7,480 bases of DNA from Legionella qingyii (GTDB taxonomy: Bacteria > Pseudomonadota > Gammaproteobacteria > Legionellales > Legionellaceae), in NCBI RefSeq assembly GCF_003184185.1, contig NZ_QHJG01000068.1:1-7480 (forward strand), read 5' to 3'. Each line of letters opens with the position of its first letter. Position 1 is the stretch's first letter. Under the pieces are notes generated by a model. It searched no databases, was not told the origin of the DNA, and worked only from the letters and a program-made list of their open reading frames with translations. This document shows, piece by piece, positions 1 to 6,762 of this stretch. The translations under genes were made by a program, and so were the position numbers.

Positions 1-1461
1 ACCGTTGAAAAAGAACGGGAGCATGTGGCAAAAGCAATCGCGAGTTTTAGGCAAATGGGATTTACACTGATCCAAAGCCGTTGCAAACAGTGGCTTCGAT
101 TTTTGGGAAGCTTCCCTTTTATGTTGACCGAAGGGCTTTTTTCAAGCCTTGAACTCTTAGGCTTAACCAAAAAACTAAGTCATACGAATGTGGCCAATCT
201 TTTGCCTGTGGTTGCTGATTTTAAAGGAGCACGGCAGGGGCTTATTCTACCAACATACCGCCATCAATTGTTTTATTTAGATACCTTTGATGACCGAGTT
301 TTACCTATTACCAATTTTAATCGTTTAACCATTGCAAGCCCAGGCTCTGGTAAATCCTTTTTTGAACAAGCACAAATTCTTGATGGTTTATCACGTGGGC
401 AGCAAATTTTTGTTATTGATTTAGGGGGTTCTTACAAGCATTTATGTGAATTAGTCGGTGGAAGCTACATTGATGCATCTACATTGACGCTTAATCCTTT
501 TACGTTATTTGATTTTGATGGGGTTACGGAAATTGATGGCGAAAAGGTGAATGATTACATTCAAATCAGAGACTTGTTAGCCATTATGGCGAGTCCCAAT
601 GAAGGATTGGGTGAGGTACAAAAAGCATGGCTTTTGGATGCGGTTCTTACCTGTTGGAAAGAGAGAGGACGGCTCGCCAAAATGGATGATGTATTGGCAG
701 CACTGAGAGAGCTTCTTCACAAACCAGAATCCAGAAATGACCGAAGATTAAAAGATTTGCTGGTTTTGTTGGATAAATATGGAAGCCAAGGAATCTACGG
801 CAAGCTGTTTAACAGCGATACCCCTCTCTTGAATAACTCTAATTTTGTGGTTCTGGAAATGGGGAAACTTGAAAGTAACCCAGAACTGCTTACCATTGTC
901 ATGTTCGTCATGATTGTGATTATTCAGGGTCAATTTTACCATTCCGACCGCCGAATTCAAAAACGCTGCATTATTGATGAAGCGTGGCGATTTCTGGCTG
1001 TAGGTTCTAATCCAATTTCTGCAGGATTTATTGAGCAGGGGTTTCGTACGGCAAGAAAACATACCGGTGGTTTTGCGGTAATTACCCAAAACCTCTCCGA
1101 CACTATGAAAACGCTACAAGGGCAAGCCATTGCTGCTGCAGCAGATACCAAAATCATCATGCGCCAAGGAGCATTTCGAGATTTTATAGAAAGCCATCCC
1201 GACCATTTTAACCCTCTAGAAGTATCCATGATCGAATCCTTTGGTGAGGCTAAAACACAAGGCTTTTCCAATTTAATGATTCAATTTGGTAATGTCACAA
1301 CATTTCATCGTTATTTTTGCGATCCATTTTCAAGGGTTTTGTTTTCTACCTCAGGTGATGAATTTGGGGAAATAGAATCCTTAATGAACCAAGGAGTACC
1401 ACTTACAGATGCTGTTTATCGTGTGGCGCAACAATATTATGGAGATGAATTATGCGATTAG
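1..1461 (+). CDS. traC: TraC, F-type T4SS ATPase (5'-truncated by window edge)
   Basis: C-terminal part of the VirB4-family ATPase that drives pilus assembly at the cytoplasmic face of the inner membrane. The frame is open from base 1 (Thr-Val-Glu-Lys-Glu-Arg-Glu-His precede the GTG at 25), so the GTG is internal and the true start lies upstream. 486 residues are visible; F TraC is about 875. Numbering from base 25, a Walker A motif ASPGSGKS lies at residues 104-111 and is preceded by the family's NFN segment. The conserved VIDLGGSYKHLCE and LNPF segments follow, and Walker B RCIIDEAWRF is at 314-323. Next comes RTARKHTGGFAVITQN and a C-terminal IIMRQ, all typical of TraC. ATP-binding residues look intact. 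The gene ends in TAG and overlaps trbI by 10 bases, so the two are probably coupled. VirB4 homologues of other T4SS types are possible, but the downstream genes fix it as F-type. Confidence 0.96.
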   Translation, partial: TVEKEREHVAKAIASFRQMGFTLIQSRCKQWLRFLGSFPFMLTEGLFSSLELLGLTKKLSHTNVANLLPVVADFKGARQGLILPTYRHQLFYLDTFDDRVLPITNFNRLTIASPGSGKSFFEQAQILDGLSRGQQIFVIDLGGSYKHLCELVGGSYIDASTLTLNPFTLFDFDGVTEIDGEKVNDYIQIRDLLAIMASPNEGLGEVQKAWLLDAVLTCWKERGRLAKMDDVLAALRELLHKPESRNDRRLKDLLVLLDKYGSQGIYGKLFNSDTPLLNNSNFVVLEMGKLESNPELLTIVMFVMIVIIQGQFYHSDRRIQKRCIIDEAWRFLAVGSNPISAGFIEQGFRTARKHTGGFAVITQNLSDTMKTLQGQAIAAAADTKIIMRQGAFRDFIESHPDHFNPLEVSMIESFGEAKTQGFSNLMIQFGNVTTFHRYFCDPFSRVLFSTSGDEFGEIESLMNQGVPLTDAVYRVAQQYYGDELCD

Positions 1462-1787
1462 TTCATCAAGTTTTAGTGAGTGTAGCTGCATTAATTCTTA
1501 TTGGATTGGAACTGTTTTGGAGTTCACCAAACACTAAAGTGGTGTTTTTTGATACCGAAGCAATTCAGGCGCAATTGATTCGTCAATTAGCAGAGCATCA
1601 AGCAAATGATGAGCAAGTGATCCATGCAACACGTCAATTTAAAAATAAACTCCAAATTCTGTTAATACAGTATGCAAAGCAACATCACGTCATGATTTTA
1701 GATCATCGTAAGGTTCTTGCCGGTGGTGATGACATTACCAATGAGATTGCTAACAAATTAGGACAAGCAATGAGGAGCAAGTTATGA
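1452..1787 (+). CDS. trbI: TrbI, F-type inner-membrane pilus protein
   Basis: Small 111-residue protein with one N-terminal membrane segment (about residues 7-23). A soluble periplasmic domain rich in Gln, Lys and Ile follows and looks mainly helical. The segment just after the membrane span, KVVFFDTEAIQAQL, resembles the F-type TrbI signature in which a VxFD motif follows the membrane anchor. F TrbI is about 128 residues and has been linked to pilus retraction or length control. The position between traC and traW is the F position, which supports the name more than the weak sequence conservation does. The start is ATG 1452, with GGAG at 1441-1444 seven bases upstream. It overlaps traC by 10 bases and traW by 4 (ATGA), fitting translational coupling. 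A generic membrane-anchored coiled protein is the alternative. Confidence 0.85.
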   Translation: MRLVHQVLVSVAALILIGLELFWSSPNTKVVFFDTEAIQAQLIRQLAEHQANDEQVIHATRQFKNKLQILLIQYAKQHHVMILDHRKVLAGGDDITNEIANKLGQAMRSKL

Positions 1788-2419
1788 AAAGGGTATTGCT
1801 TGTGTCTCTTATGTTAGCAATTTATTGGGATGTTAATGCTAAATCATTCGGTGTTGTAGGCGAGGTTTTCCCCATTGCAGAAAAAAGCTTTTTAGTACTG
1901 ATCGAAGAACGTTTACGCACATTAACCACTAGTGGTGAGTTGGAGGCATTAAACCGGAAATGGATTAATACAGTGGTCAACCATACTAACAGACCTACCG
2001 CATTAGGTTTGGAGCGAATCAACCAAACAATCAGACATTACTACAAATCAGAAATAACTTTAAGTCAGGATATCACTGACCATAAAGGCAATGTTCTGTA
2101 CCCAAAGGGAACTTATGTCAATGCCATGGAGTATATGCCAGCGTATAGACCTTGTTGGTTATTTTTTAATGCGGATGACAAAGCACAGGTTCGTTGGGCG
2201 CAGATGCAGAAGAGTAAATGTCCTAATCCCAAATTTATTTTGACGGGTGGGGCAATTAAGCGCGCTGAAAAGAGTCTAAATGCTGTGATTTATTTTGATC
2301 AGGAAGGGCGCATTATAAGAAAGCTTAATATTGAACATGTGCCAGCACAAGTAACACGCAAAGAAAATCAGCTTCTTATTGTTGAAGTGGCAATTAAGGA
2401 GAATGGCAATGTTGTTTAG
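1784..2419 (+). CDS. traW: TraW, periplasmic F-pilus assembly protein
   Basis: 211 residues, almost the length of F TraW (about 210). A Sec signal peptide occupies residues 1-19, with cleavage likely after VNA. The mature N-terminus carries the family pattern GEVFPIAEKSFLVLIEERL (residues 26-44). The middle has KGNVLYPKGTYVNAMEYMP and the acidic FFNADDKAQVRWAQ segment (127-140), where the family normally has a GDD..Q..W-type motif. The C-terminus has YFDQEGRI and HVPAQV (170-190), a strongly conserved TraW ending. Cysteines are at 124 and 146. In F, TraW acts in the periplasm in pilus assembly together with TrbC and TraU. The start ATG 1784 follows GAGGAG at 1772-1777 and overlaps the trbI stop as ATGA. 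The 3' end overlaps traU by 11 bases. Confidence 0.94.
   Translation: MKRVLLVSLMLAIYWDVNAKSFGVVGEVFPIAEKSFLVLIEERLRTLTTSGELEALNRKWINTVVNHTNRPTALGLERINQTIRHYYKSEITLSQDITDHKGNVLYPKGTYVNAMEYMPAYRPCWLFFNADDKAQVRWAQMQKSKCPNPKFILTGGAIKRAEKSLNAVIYFDQEGRIIRKLNIEHVPAQVTRKENQLLIVEVAIKENGNVV
2396..2401 (+). promoter_or_regulatory. Ribosome binding site deciding the traU start
   Basis: AAGGAG lies within the end of traW. It is 7 bases before ATG 2409 but only 1 base before the in-frame ATG 2403, and it lies downstream of the in-frame TTG 2379. The spacing selects 2409, which also gives a compact signal peptide. Confidence 0.85.
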
Positions 2420-3392
2420 AACTCTATTTTTAATGGTTTTATTTATTTTTTCTTGCAGTGGTTTTAGCAAGCAGTGTACAGGACATTTTGTTAATCCGAT
2501 TATCGATGTGTGTTGGCGATGCTTATTTCCTTTGTCGATAGGCAACATCAAAGTAGTAAATTCATCTCTTCCCGATACCGTCAATGCATCAAGTCCCGTA
2601 GGTATATGCCCAAGCCCTATGGGATTGCGTGTGGGACTGAATATTGGATTTTGGGAGCCTGTGGCGCTGACTGATGTGACCGATACACCATATTGCCTGG
2701 TGAATCTTGGAGGCATCAAGCTCAAATTGGGTTTAAAACAGAATAAGGGAGGGCGTCATGTGGTGGGTAATGGGCAGCAACGTGCGTTTTTCCATGTCCA
2801 TTGGTACAAATATCCGCTCATCAGCTGGCTTAATCTCATCACCTCGATTGGCTGTTTGCAAGGTGGTGATTTTGATATTGCTTATCTGACCGAACTTGAC
2901 CCCACCTGGCAAGATTCTGAAATGAGCTTTGTATTAAGTCCTGAGTCAGTATTGTTTGCTAATCCCATAGCAGCTTCAGCATGCGCTGCGGACGCTCTTT
3001 CTTCGACATTGACCAAGAAACCCATAGACAGCCTTTTTTGGTGTGCAGGTAGTCAAGGGACTCATTATCCTCTGACAGGCCATGTGCATGCACCTATTTC
3101 TCCGGTGCAAACCGCACTTCTTTTGACCGAACGTATGAATTACAAAATGCATCGTGAATTTTTAGTGTCTGATTCAAATTCCGCGTCCGGTGCAATTTGC
3201 AAAGAACATTATTACACCGTAACCCCTAAATCTCGCTATCGCTATGAGATGGTGAATCAGGTATCAGATGGCAAGCATTGCTATCCAGGCGGTTTAAGTA
3301 CTTTGGCTTGGGAGTTCGGAAAAATTAAACCACATACCCCCGACCAATATGGATTTTTAGTGTGGCGAAAACGCAACTGTACTTTCCTTTAG
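2409..3392 (+). CDS. traU: TraU, F-type mating/pilus assembly protein
   Basis: 327 residues from ATG 2409 (F TraU is about 330). TraU is an exported protein needed for efficient DNA transfer and pilus assembly in F. The mature N-terminus shows the family hallmark CTGHFVNPIIDVCWRCLFP (residues 23-41), followed by the matching LSIG. Later segments include PMGLRVGLNIGFWEPV, the Trp-Tyr-Pro stretch near HWYKYPLISWLNL, and the DIAYLTELDPTW segment, all characteristic. There are 11 cysteines after the signal region, consistent with a disulfide-bonded periplasmic protein. The signal peptide covers roughly residues 1-20. It contains a Cys at 16 after FIFS, which loosely fits a lipobox, although F TraU is not known as a lipoprotein. 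I rejected a longer version from TTG 2379 on ribosome-binding-site spacing. The gene overlaps traW by 11 bases and ends 12 bases before trbC. Confidence 0.96.
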   Translation: MLFRTLFLMVLFIFSCSGFSKQCTGHFVNPIIDVCWRCLFPLSIGNIKVVNSSLPDTVNASSPVGICPSPMGLRVGLNIGFWEPVALTDVTDTPYCLVNLGGIKLKLGLKQNKGGRHVVGNGQQRAFFHVHWYKYPLISWLNLITSIGCLQGGDFDIAYLTELDPTWQDSEMSFVLSPESVLFANPIAASACAADALSSTLTKKPIDSLFWCAGSQGTHYPLTGHVHAPISPVQTALLLTERMNYKMHREFLVSDSNSASGAICKEHYYTVTPKSRYRYEMVNQVSDGKHCYPGGLSTLAWEFGKIKPHTPDQYGFLVWRKRNCTFL

Positions 3393-3404
3393 ACGGAGTT
3401 TGAA

Positions 3405-3827
3405 ATGCTAAAAAAAGGAATTATTTTTTTACTGGGATGTTTTGCGAATACTGTAATTGTTGCCTCTGCGGTATCAGTGTTTGTCAGCTTTTCCATGCCG
3501 GATACGCTTTTGGAGGAGACACTCAAAGAAAGCAGCAGGTTACACATTCCTGCGTATTTAAATGGACTATATCACGATTCAATGAGGGATACCGCACTCA
3601 AGGTCATGGAATTAAGCAAGCAAATCCCAAATTTGAATCTGGCAATTGACCCAACCTTATTTGAGCGCTTTGGGATTCAGCAAGTCCCTGCACTGGTTGT
3701 TGACGAGGGTAACGTCTTTGATGTGATTTATGGTCATTTAACTCTTCGAGAAGGATTGTCGCGAATTGCAGGACATGGAGATACCCACTTTTCAATGCGT
3801 GATGCTCGGAGGATTGGTGATGAGTAA
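3405..3827 (+). CDS. trbC: TrbC, F-type pilin assembly protein (short form)
   Basis: 140-residue exported protein with the TrbC F-type domain, a thioredoxin-like fold lacking a CxxC. The signal peptide covers about residues 1-22 (cleavage after ASA). Domain motifs run VFVSFSMP (25-32), YLNGLY (51-56, where relatives often have a Leu-Arg-Gly-Leu core), AIDPTLFERFGI (80-91) and QQVPALVV (92-99, with the presumed cis-Pro at 95). In F, TrbC works in pilus assembly in the periplasm and pairs with TraW. F TrbC is about 212 residues; here the domain begins almost directly after the signal peptide, so the extra N-terminal segment of F TrbC is missing. GGAG at 3395-3398 precedes ATG 3405 by 6 bases. 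A 12-base gap separates it from traU, and it overlaps traN by 8 bases. Confidence 0.93.
   Translation: MLKKGIIFLLGCFANTVIVASAVSVFVSFSMPDTLLEETLKESSRLHIPAYLNGLYHDSMRDTALKVMELSKQIPNLNLAIDPTLFERFGIQQVPALVVDEGNVFDVIYGHLTLREGLSRIAGHGDTHFSMRDARRIGDE
3808..3813 (+). promoter_or_regulatory. Ribosome binding site deciding the traN start
   Basis: GGAGGA, 6 bases before ATG 3820, inside the 3' end of trbC. It supports 3820 rather than the upstream in-frame start at 3766, which would put 18 extra residues before an otherwise typical signal peptide. Confidence 0.88.
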
Positions 3828-5508
3828 ACTCATCTTGATTTTATTTTCCTCTCTATTCATTACTGCGGGATTTGCTCAAACTCCAGTCGATGTATTAAAG
3901 GCGCGTGAGCAAGCGATGCAGGCTTTAAATGGATTTAATCCTGCAAACGTATTGAAGGGGTATACACAATATCCCAACGAGACGAGCCTTCTCCCGCAAG
4001 AAGGAACAAACACTTTGCCTTCTACAGGCTTAAACGCACTGTCTAATAATCCCGATGCTTTAGAAGTTTATCAACACGCAGGAACCCGCACTAAAGGGCG
4101 CTACAATCCGAATAGCCCTGAGATGCGCTATGCTGAACAATTGCTTGAACATCCCGAAGATGCGGTAAATGGCGTCTGCTATAAAGAACCAGGCTTCTGT
4201 GAATCTACCCCAGAGACCAAAATCTGCGAAGAAACTGTGGGCTATAAAAATATTTCCTGTGGTGAAGCGCTTAAGGTAACGCTAAAACCACTCACACAAA
4301 ATTTTACTCGCGAGCTCATGTTTCCTCAAGGAAGCGCAACGTTTCATTTAGCCCAATGTGGCAAACACAACAAAAAATGCAGCAAAGCTAATCTTGCCGA
4401 AATAAGCCCTGCGTGTGAAGCATTAAATCTGGTGGTGATGTATCACAATAAAGTGCTGCAAATCATAAAAAATCCTGCCTGCAAAGACCCCACAGTGACG
4501 GTTTCTTTAGGAAAAATAATTAAGGCACCGATACCGCTTAGGATGACATTGACGCAACAGGTAAGTGAAGAGTCTTGGGTCACTCAAGCCTGCGAAAAGA
4601 ATACCTCGGATTCTTGTATTTTGACGAACACCAATTCATGCCTTGAACCTAATGCCACAAAAATCATTGAGGGTATTGCTATTACCAGACCTTGCTGGGG
4701 GCATGCTTCCAACTATCACTGTTCTTATTTAGAAAACAGTTATTGCATGCCTTTGCTTCAGGCCGGCTGTTCGCAAATAAGTTCACAGTGTCTTACTGCA
4801 TCCAATGGATTATGCACTCGGTTTCTCCAAACATTTTCCTGTATGAATCAGGTGTGTTTTCCAGAAAAAACCATTTGTCCTGACAAAATCCCCTGCAGTG
4901 ATGGAGCGTGTGACTTATCTTTTGCAGAAGAAAGTGATGATGCGGCGGAAGGCTTGTCACGCCTAGGGGCTTTGGCTGGCGTGGCATCCGATGTTGCAAC
5001 CAAGCAAGTTCGCAGTGGGATGCCTGCCATTTTTACCGGAACCAATTCAACTTGTCGCAAAGTGGTTGCCAATATACGTAATTGTTGTCATGGCAGTTAC
5101 CACATGACTCATTGCAGTGAGGATGAGAAGCGGCTGGCCAAAGCCAAGGAAGAAGGGCGAGCATTTAACGTAGGAACGTTCTGTGCCAAAAAAGAATTAG
5201 GCATTTGTCTTGAAGAAAAAGAGTCGTGGTGCGTTTTTCCTACCAAATTGGCTTCTATTCTGCAAATTCAAGGACGTTTTTATCAGTTAGGCATTCACTT
5301 TGGTTGGGCAAAAGATGAGGATAATAAAGCCAATTGTCGTGGTATTACTCCAGAAGAACTCGAACGTATTAACTTCTCTGCTTTGGATTTATCCCCCATT
5401 ACTCAAGAGCTCATGAGTCGTAAAGTACTTCCAGATGACGGGCAAGTCTCTGCGGTCAATCAGTCCCATATCGAGCGCTTAAAACAGATGGGGCGTGCAC
5501 ATGATTAA
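3820..5508 (+). CDS. traN: TraN, outer-membrane mating-pair stabilisation protein
   Basis: 562 residues from ATG 3820 (F TraN is about 602). TraN sits in the donor outer membrane and stabilises mating pairs by contacting recipient surface proteins. The signal peptide covers about residues 1-19 (cleavage after GFA). The first 100 mature residues have no cysteine; from residue 120 to 506 there are 30. Family signatures include the Cys-rich core at 291-365 (RPCW, YHC, GC repeats) and NCCHGSYHMTHC at 421-432. The conserved C-terminal block follows at 433-525, with SEDEKRLA, GTFCAKKELGICLEEKESWC, the QGRFYQLGI segment and CRGITPEELERINFSALD. The segment around 150-260 is the least recognisable; I infer that it could include the recipient-contacting part. 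The gene overlaps trbC by 8 bases and traF by 8. Confidence 0.95.
   Translation: MSKLILILFSSLFITAGFAQTPVDVLKAREQAMQALNGFNPANVLKGYTQYPNETSLLPQEGTNTLPSTGLNALSNNPDALEVYQHAGTRTKGRYNPNSPEMRYAEQLLEHPEDAVNGVCYKEPGFCESTPETKICEETVGYKNISCGEALKVTLKPLTQNFTRELMFPQGSATFHLAQCGKHNKKCSKANLAEISPACEALNLVVMYHNKVLQIIKNPACKDPTVTVSLGKIIKAPIPLRMTLTQQVSEESWVTQACEKNTSDSCILTNTNSCLEPNATKIIEGIAITRPCWGHASNYHCSYLENSYCMPLLQAGCSQISSQCLTASNGLCTRFLQTFSCMNQVCFPEKTICPDKIPCSDGACDLSFAEESDDAAEGLSRLGALAGVASDVATKQVRSGMPAIFTGTNSTCRKVVANIRNCCHGSYHMTHCSEDEKRLAKAKEEGRAFNVGTFCAKKELGICLEEKESWCVFPTKLASILQIQGRFYQLGIHFGWAKDEDNKANCRGITPEELERINFSALDLSPITQELMSRKVLPDDGQVSAVNQSHIERLKQMGRAHD
5490..5493 (+). promoter_or_regulatory. Weak ribosome binding site for traF
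   Basis: GGGG, 7 bases before ATG 5501 but only 1 base before the in-frame GTG 5495, so ATG 5501 is preferred. It is the weakest Shine-Dalgarno sequence in the cluster, which suggests that traF translation depends on ribosomes finishing traN (8-base overlap). Confidence 0.5.
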
Positions 5509-6250
5509 ATGGGGCATTTTTCTTTTGATATTCCTTAATTCCCTTGGTGTGTTCGCCGAGAAACCGGTCGGTTTTCTTTGGTACAGCATCGAAAAGGAAC
5601 AGAAAAAGACAAGACAACTACCGCCTGGAGGTATTCCCTTTAACCAGCTTAGTTTTACTGAACGCGATGCGATACTTCGTTTCTATACCATGGAAGCCCT
5701 GCATAAAGCACGGTACACCAGAAAGGTCGAAGACATGCGCGTTTTTCTGAGTCTTCAAGATTATTGGCTCAATGAGTCAACGCATTTTAAAACCTTATTC
5801 CAAAAAACGATGCTTGCTTATCCCCAATACGATTATACAGTGACCCACCCTACATCGAGTATGGGTACTAAAATCACTGATGAAGTACGTGAGACACACC
5901 GTATAGAAGTAATCAAAACTCTCGCCAAATCCCATGGATTACTGTTTTTCTACCGGGGTAAAAGTCCTTATGATCTCAAGCAAATTCCCATTCTTGCTGA
6001 TTTTTGTCATCGGTTTCGTTTGACTTTCATGCCCATTAGTGTGGATGGGGTGATTTCACCTGAATTCCCTCACTCAAAAATTGACTCAGGGCAAGCAAAT
6101 CATCTTGGCGTGCATTATTTTCCTGCACTCCTTTTGGTAAACCCACAATTCCATAAAACAGAACCTGTGGCGTATGGTTTAACCACTCAGGATGTATTAA
6201 TGGAGCGACTCATGCAGATAGGAACTCTATTTCAAGGAGAACAAAGATGA
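5501..6250 (+). CDS. traF: TraF, thioredoxin-fold F-pilus assembly protein lacking CxxC
   Basis: 249 residues from ATG 5501 (F TraF is about 247). The signal peptide covers about residues 1-19 (cleavage after VFA), and GFLWYSIE follows as in the family. The C-terminal half is a thioredoxin-like domain: GLLFFYRGKSPYD (146-158), PISVDGVISPEFP (178-190), DSGQANHLGV (195-204), HYFPALLLVNP (205-215, cis-Pro 208) and AYGLTTQDVLMERL (224-237). The usual CxxC position reads Ser-Pro-Tyr-Asp (155-158), so it cannot do redox chemistry; from memory F TraF is likewise without CxxC. The only Cys is 169. The role in F is periplasmic pilus assembly. The C-terminal domain resembles the next gene, suggesting an old duplication. 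The gene overlaps traN by 8 bases and the trbB-like gene by 4 (ATGA). Confidence 0.95.
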   Translation: MIKWGIFLLIFLNSLGVFAEKPVGFLWYSIEKEQKKTRQLPPGGIPFNQLSFTERDAILRFYTMEALHKARYTRKVEDMRVFLSLQDYWLNESTHFKTLFQKTMLAYPQYDYTVTHPTSSMGTKITDEVRETHRIEVIKTLAKSHGLLFFYRGKSPYDLKQIPILADFCHRFRLTFMPISVDGVISPEFPHSKIDSGQANHLGVHYFPALLLVNPQFHKTEPVAYGLTTQDVLMERLMQIGTLFQGEQR

Positions 6251-6762
6251 AATGGCGTTCGTTTATTACCGTACTTACTCTGACTATAAGTACATTCACT
6301 GTGCACGCAAAAAGTTCCGAATGGTTTACGAAGATTATGGCTTCCAAGGAGCAGGGTGTACTACAACATACAGCCAAAGAAGAACCCAAAACCCGACACC
6401 ATGGCTTTTTTAGAGAACATGGACTCATTCTCTTTTATGCAAGCCAATGTCCTCATTGCCATCTATTCGCGCCCATTCTTAAATCATGGGCTGTGCAGAA
6501 TGAAGTAGAGATACTTCCCTTAGCATTTGACAATCAACCCTTGCCTGAATTTCCAAACTTTTTACCAGCTACCACCGAATGGATTAACGCAGCATTTCAA
6601 GGAAAACCCATTACCTATCCTGCATTGTTTGTGGTGAATCCCAAAACAAAGATGCTGTTTCCTGTTGGATTTGGGTCTATGACCCAAGACGAATTAAATT
6701 ATCGTATGGAGCACCTCATTCCCAAAATTACATCTTATGAGCGCAGTGGAGTGATGCTATGA
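6247..6762 (+). CDS. trbB: TrbB-like periplasmic thiol-disulfide protein (CPHC)
   Basis: 171 residues (F TrbB is about 181), with a signal peptide at residues 1-21 (cleavage after VHA). The thioredoxin fold starts at GLILFYASQCPHCHLF (59-74); the active site is Cys68-Pro-His-Cys71. The presumed cis-Pro is 125 in ITYPALFVVNP, followed by PVGFGSMTQDELNYRMEHL. F TrbB is a periplasmic DsbC-type disulfide isomerase. Likely substrates here are the Cys-rich exported Tra proteins, above all TraN, TraU and TraH; this is inference. The C-terminal half aligns by eye with TraF (PAL..VNP, G..TQD.L..R), so an alternative label is a short TraF-like thioredoxin. AAGGAGA at 6234-6240 precedes ATG 6247 by 6 bases. 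There are ATGA overlaps with both traF and traH. Confidence 0.88.
   Translation: MKWRSFITVLTLTISTFTVHAKSSEWFTKIMASKEQGVLQHTAKEEPKTRHHGFFREHGLILFYASQCPHCHLFAPILKSWAVQNEVEILPLAFDNQPLPEFPNFLPATTEWINAAFQGKPITYPALFVVNPKTKMLFPVGFGSMTQDELNYRMEHLIPKITSYERSGVML
6748..6751 (+). promoter_or_regulatory. Ribosome binding site for traH
   Basis: GGAG, 7 bases before ATG 6759, within the end of the trbB-like gene. It supports reading the ATGA overlap as the traH start. Confidence 0.7.

Noticed and set aside
748..1271. Two overlapping antisense reading frames (113 and 104 codons) within traC
   Set aside because: They lie opposite a strongly conserved ATPase region including Walker B. Their translations have no recognisable motif and they have no operon context.
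2379..2408. Upstream starts for traU (TTG 2379 or ATG 2403)
   Set aside because: AAGGAG at 2396-2401 is correctly spaced only for ATG 2409, and the longer forms place charged residues before the signal peptide.
2276..2725. Antisense 149-codon frame across the traW/traU junction
   Set aside because: It runs against two confidently identified genes, and the encoded protein shows no domain or signal. It is most simply a by-product of codon bias.
3408..3430. A-run followed by T-run resembling a terminator
   Set aside because: It lies in the first codons of trbC and encodes the Lys and hydrophobic part of its signal peptide. There is no GC-rich stem, and a terminator here would cut the operon.
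3405..3443. Lipobox (Leu-Leu-Gly-Cys) in the TrbC signal peptide
   Set aside because: Cys12 is too close to the N-terminus and to Lys3-Lys4 for a normal lipoprotein signal. A better SPI site follows at Ala22.
3766..3819. Upstream start for traN at 3766
   Set aside because: It would add 18 residues before a standard signal peptide, whereas GGAGGA is ideally placed for ATG 3820.
4692..5072. Short frames on both strands inside traN
   Set aside because: All are 63-74 codons and overlap the conserved Cys-rich core of TraN. None has a supporting motif.
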